From Actinomycetota bacterium (GTDB lineage: Bacteria; Actinomycetota; Actinomycetes; Actinomycetales; Microbacteriaceae), in assembly GCA_009702405.1 (NCBI GenBank), contig WLIC01000044.1, forward strand, positions 1 through 5,869: a stretch of DNA of 5,869 bases, written 5' to 3'. Below the pieces are notes generated by a model, which saw only the letters and a list, made by a program, of their open reading frames with translations, made no database searches and had not been told where the DNA came from. Below, piece by piece: positions 5,773 through 5,869 of this stretch. The translations under genes and the position numbers were made by a program. Within the stretch, counting starts at the first letter, position 1. Each line of letters starts with the position of its first letter.

Positions 5773-5869
5773 ATGGGCACCAGTTTCACTAAAGCGCTCA
5801 ACTCATTTTTAGCCTTTGGTTTAGCCAGCGTTTTTAGCTTGGCAGCTAGCCCAGTGTCGATGGCTGCCG
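5773..5869 (+). CDS. N-terminus of an exported protein (3' end outside window)
   Basis: An ATG with GGAG 5 nt upstream opens a frame that runs to the window edge without a stop, giving 32 complete codons. The residues form a signal peptide: short N-region with one lysine (MGTSFTK), hydrophobic core (FLAFGLASVFSLAAS) and a plausible signal peptidase site after S-M-A (29-31). The mature protein is not visible, so the function cannot be assigned. It is on the same strand as the membrane-protein gene, 131 bp downstream, and appears to have its own promoter. It is the fourth gene in the window whose product looks exported. Confidence 0.7.
   Translation, partial: MGTSFTKALNSFLAFGLASVFSLAASPVSMAA

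Noticed and set aside
1..5869. Mobile element, CRISPR array, toxin-antitoxin or phage-defence system
   Set aside because: No transposase, integrase, direct repeat array or short paired genes were seen; all well-supported genes belong to surface, enzyme or membrane categories.

Overview
The window looks like chromosomal DNA of a small-genome, low-to-mid GC actinobacterium. GC looks to be in the mid-40s percent by eye, intergenic gaps are short, both GTG and ATG starts are used, candidate -10 elements have the TAnnnT form, and the proteins recall those of freshwater planktonic Actinobacteria (Microbacteriaceae 'Luna' type or Nanopelagicales). That placement is inference; there is no rRNA or other marker gene here.

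Layout from left to right: (1) the 3' end of a plus-strand secreted or surface protein, stop at 554; (2) a strong hairpin terminator at 567-600 shared with the convergent gene; (3) a minus-strand exported CotH-family (spore-coat-kinase-like) protein, 610-2346; (4) a 63-bp divergent promoter region; (5) a plus-strand exported NAGPA-type phosphodiester glycosidase, 2410-3921; (6) a minus-strand short-chain dehydrogenase, 3918-4718, whose stop codon overlaps that of the glycosidase in a shared CTAG; (7) a 60-bp class divergent promoter region; (8) a plus-strand five-helix membrane protein of unknown function, 4784-5641; (9) a 131-bp intergenic stretch with a perfect 16-bp palindrome; (10) the start of another exported protein, 5773 to the window end. 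No RNA genes, insertion sequences, CRISPR arrays or phage genes were seen.

The most interesting reading is of the left half as a cell-surface locus. The incomplete protein at the left edge and the CotH protein end in what looks like the same two-domain tail: a cadherin-like beta-sandwich followed by a degenerate OmpA-like domain. They are encoded convergently on either side of one terminator. Next to them, divergently transcribed, is a secreted glycosidase of the family that cleaves sugar-phosphodiester bonds, with an apparently duplicated middle subdomain. An exported kinase-fold protein, a surface protein with a matching tail and a phosphodiester glycosidase together suggest modification of envelope protein or glycan phosphate groups. 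That link is inference from adjacency and domain content.

A second, DNA-level observation is that both divergent gene pairs appear to use back-to-back -10 elements sharing the same central TA dinucleotide, a possible symmetric bidirectional promoter.
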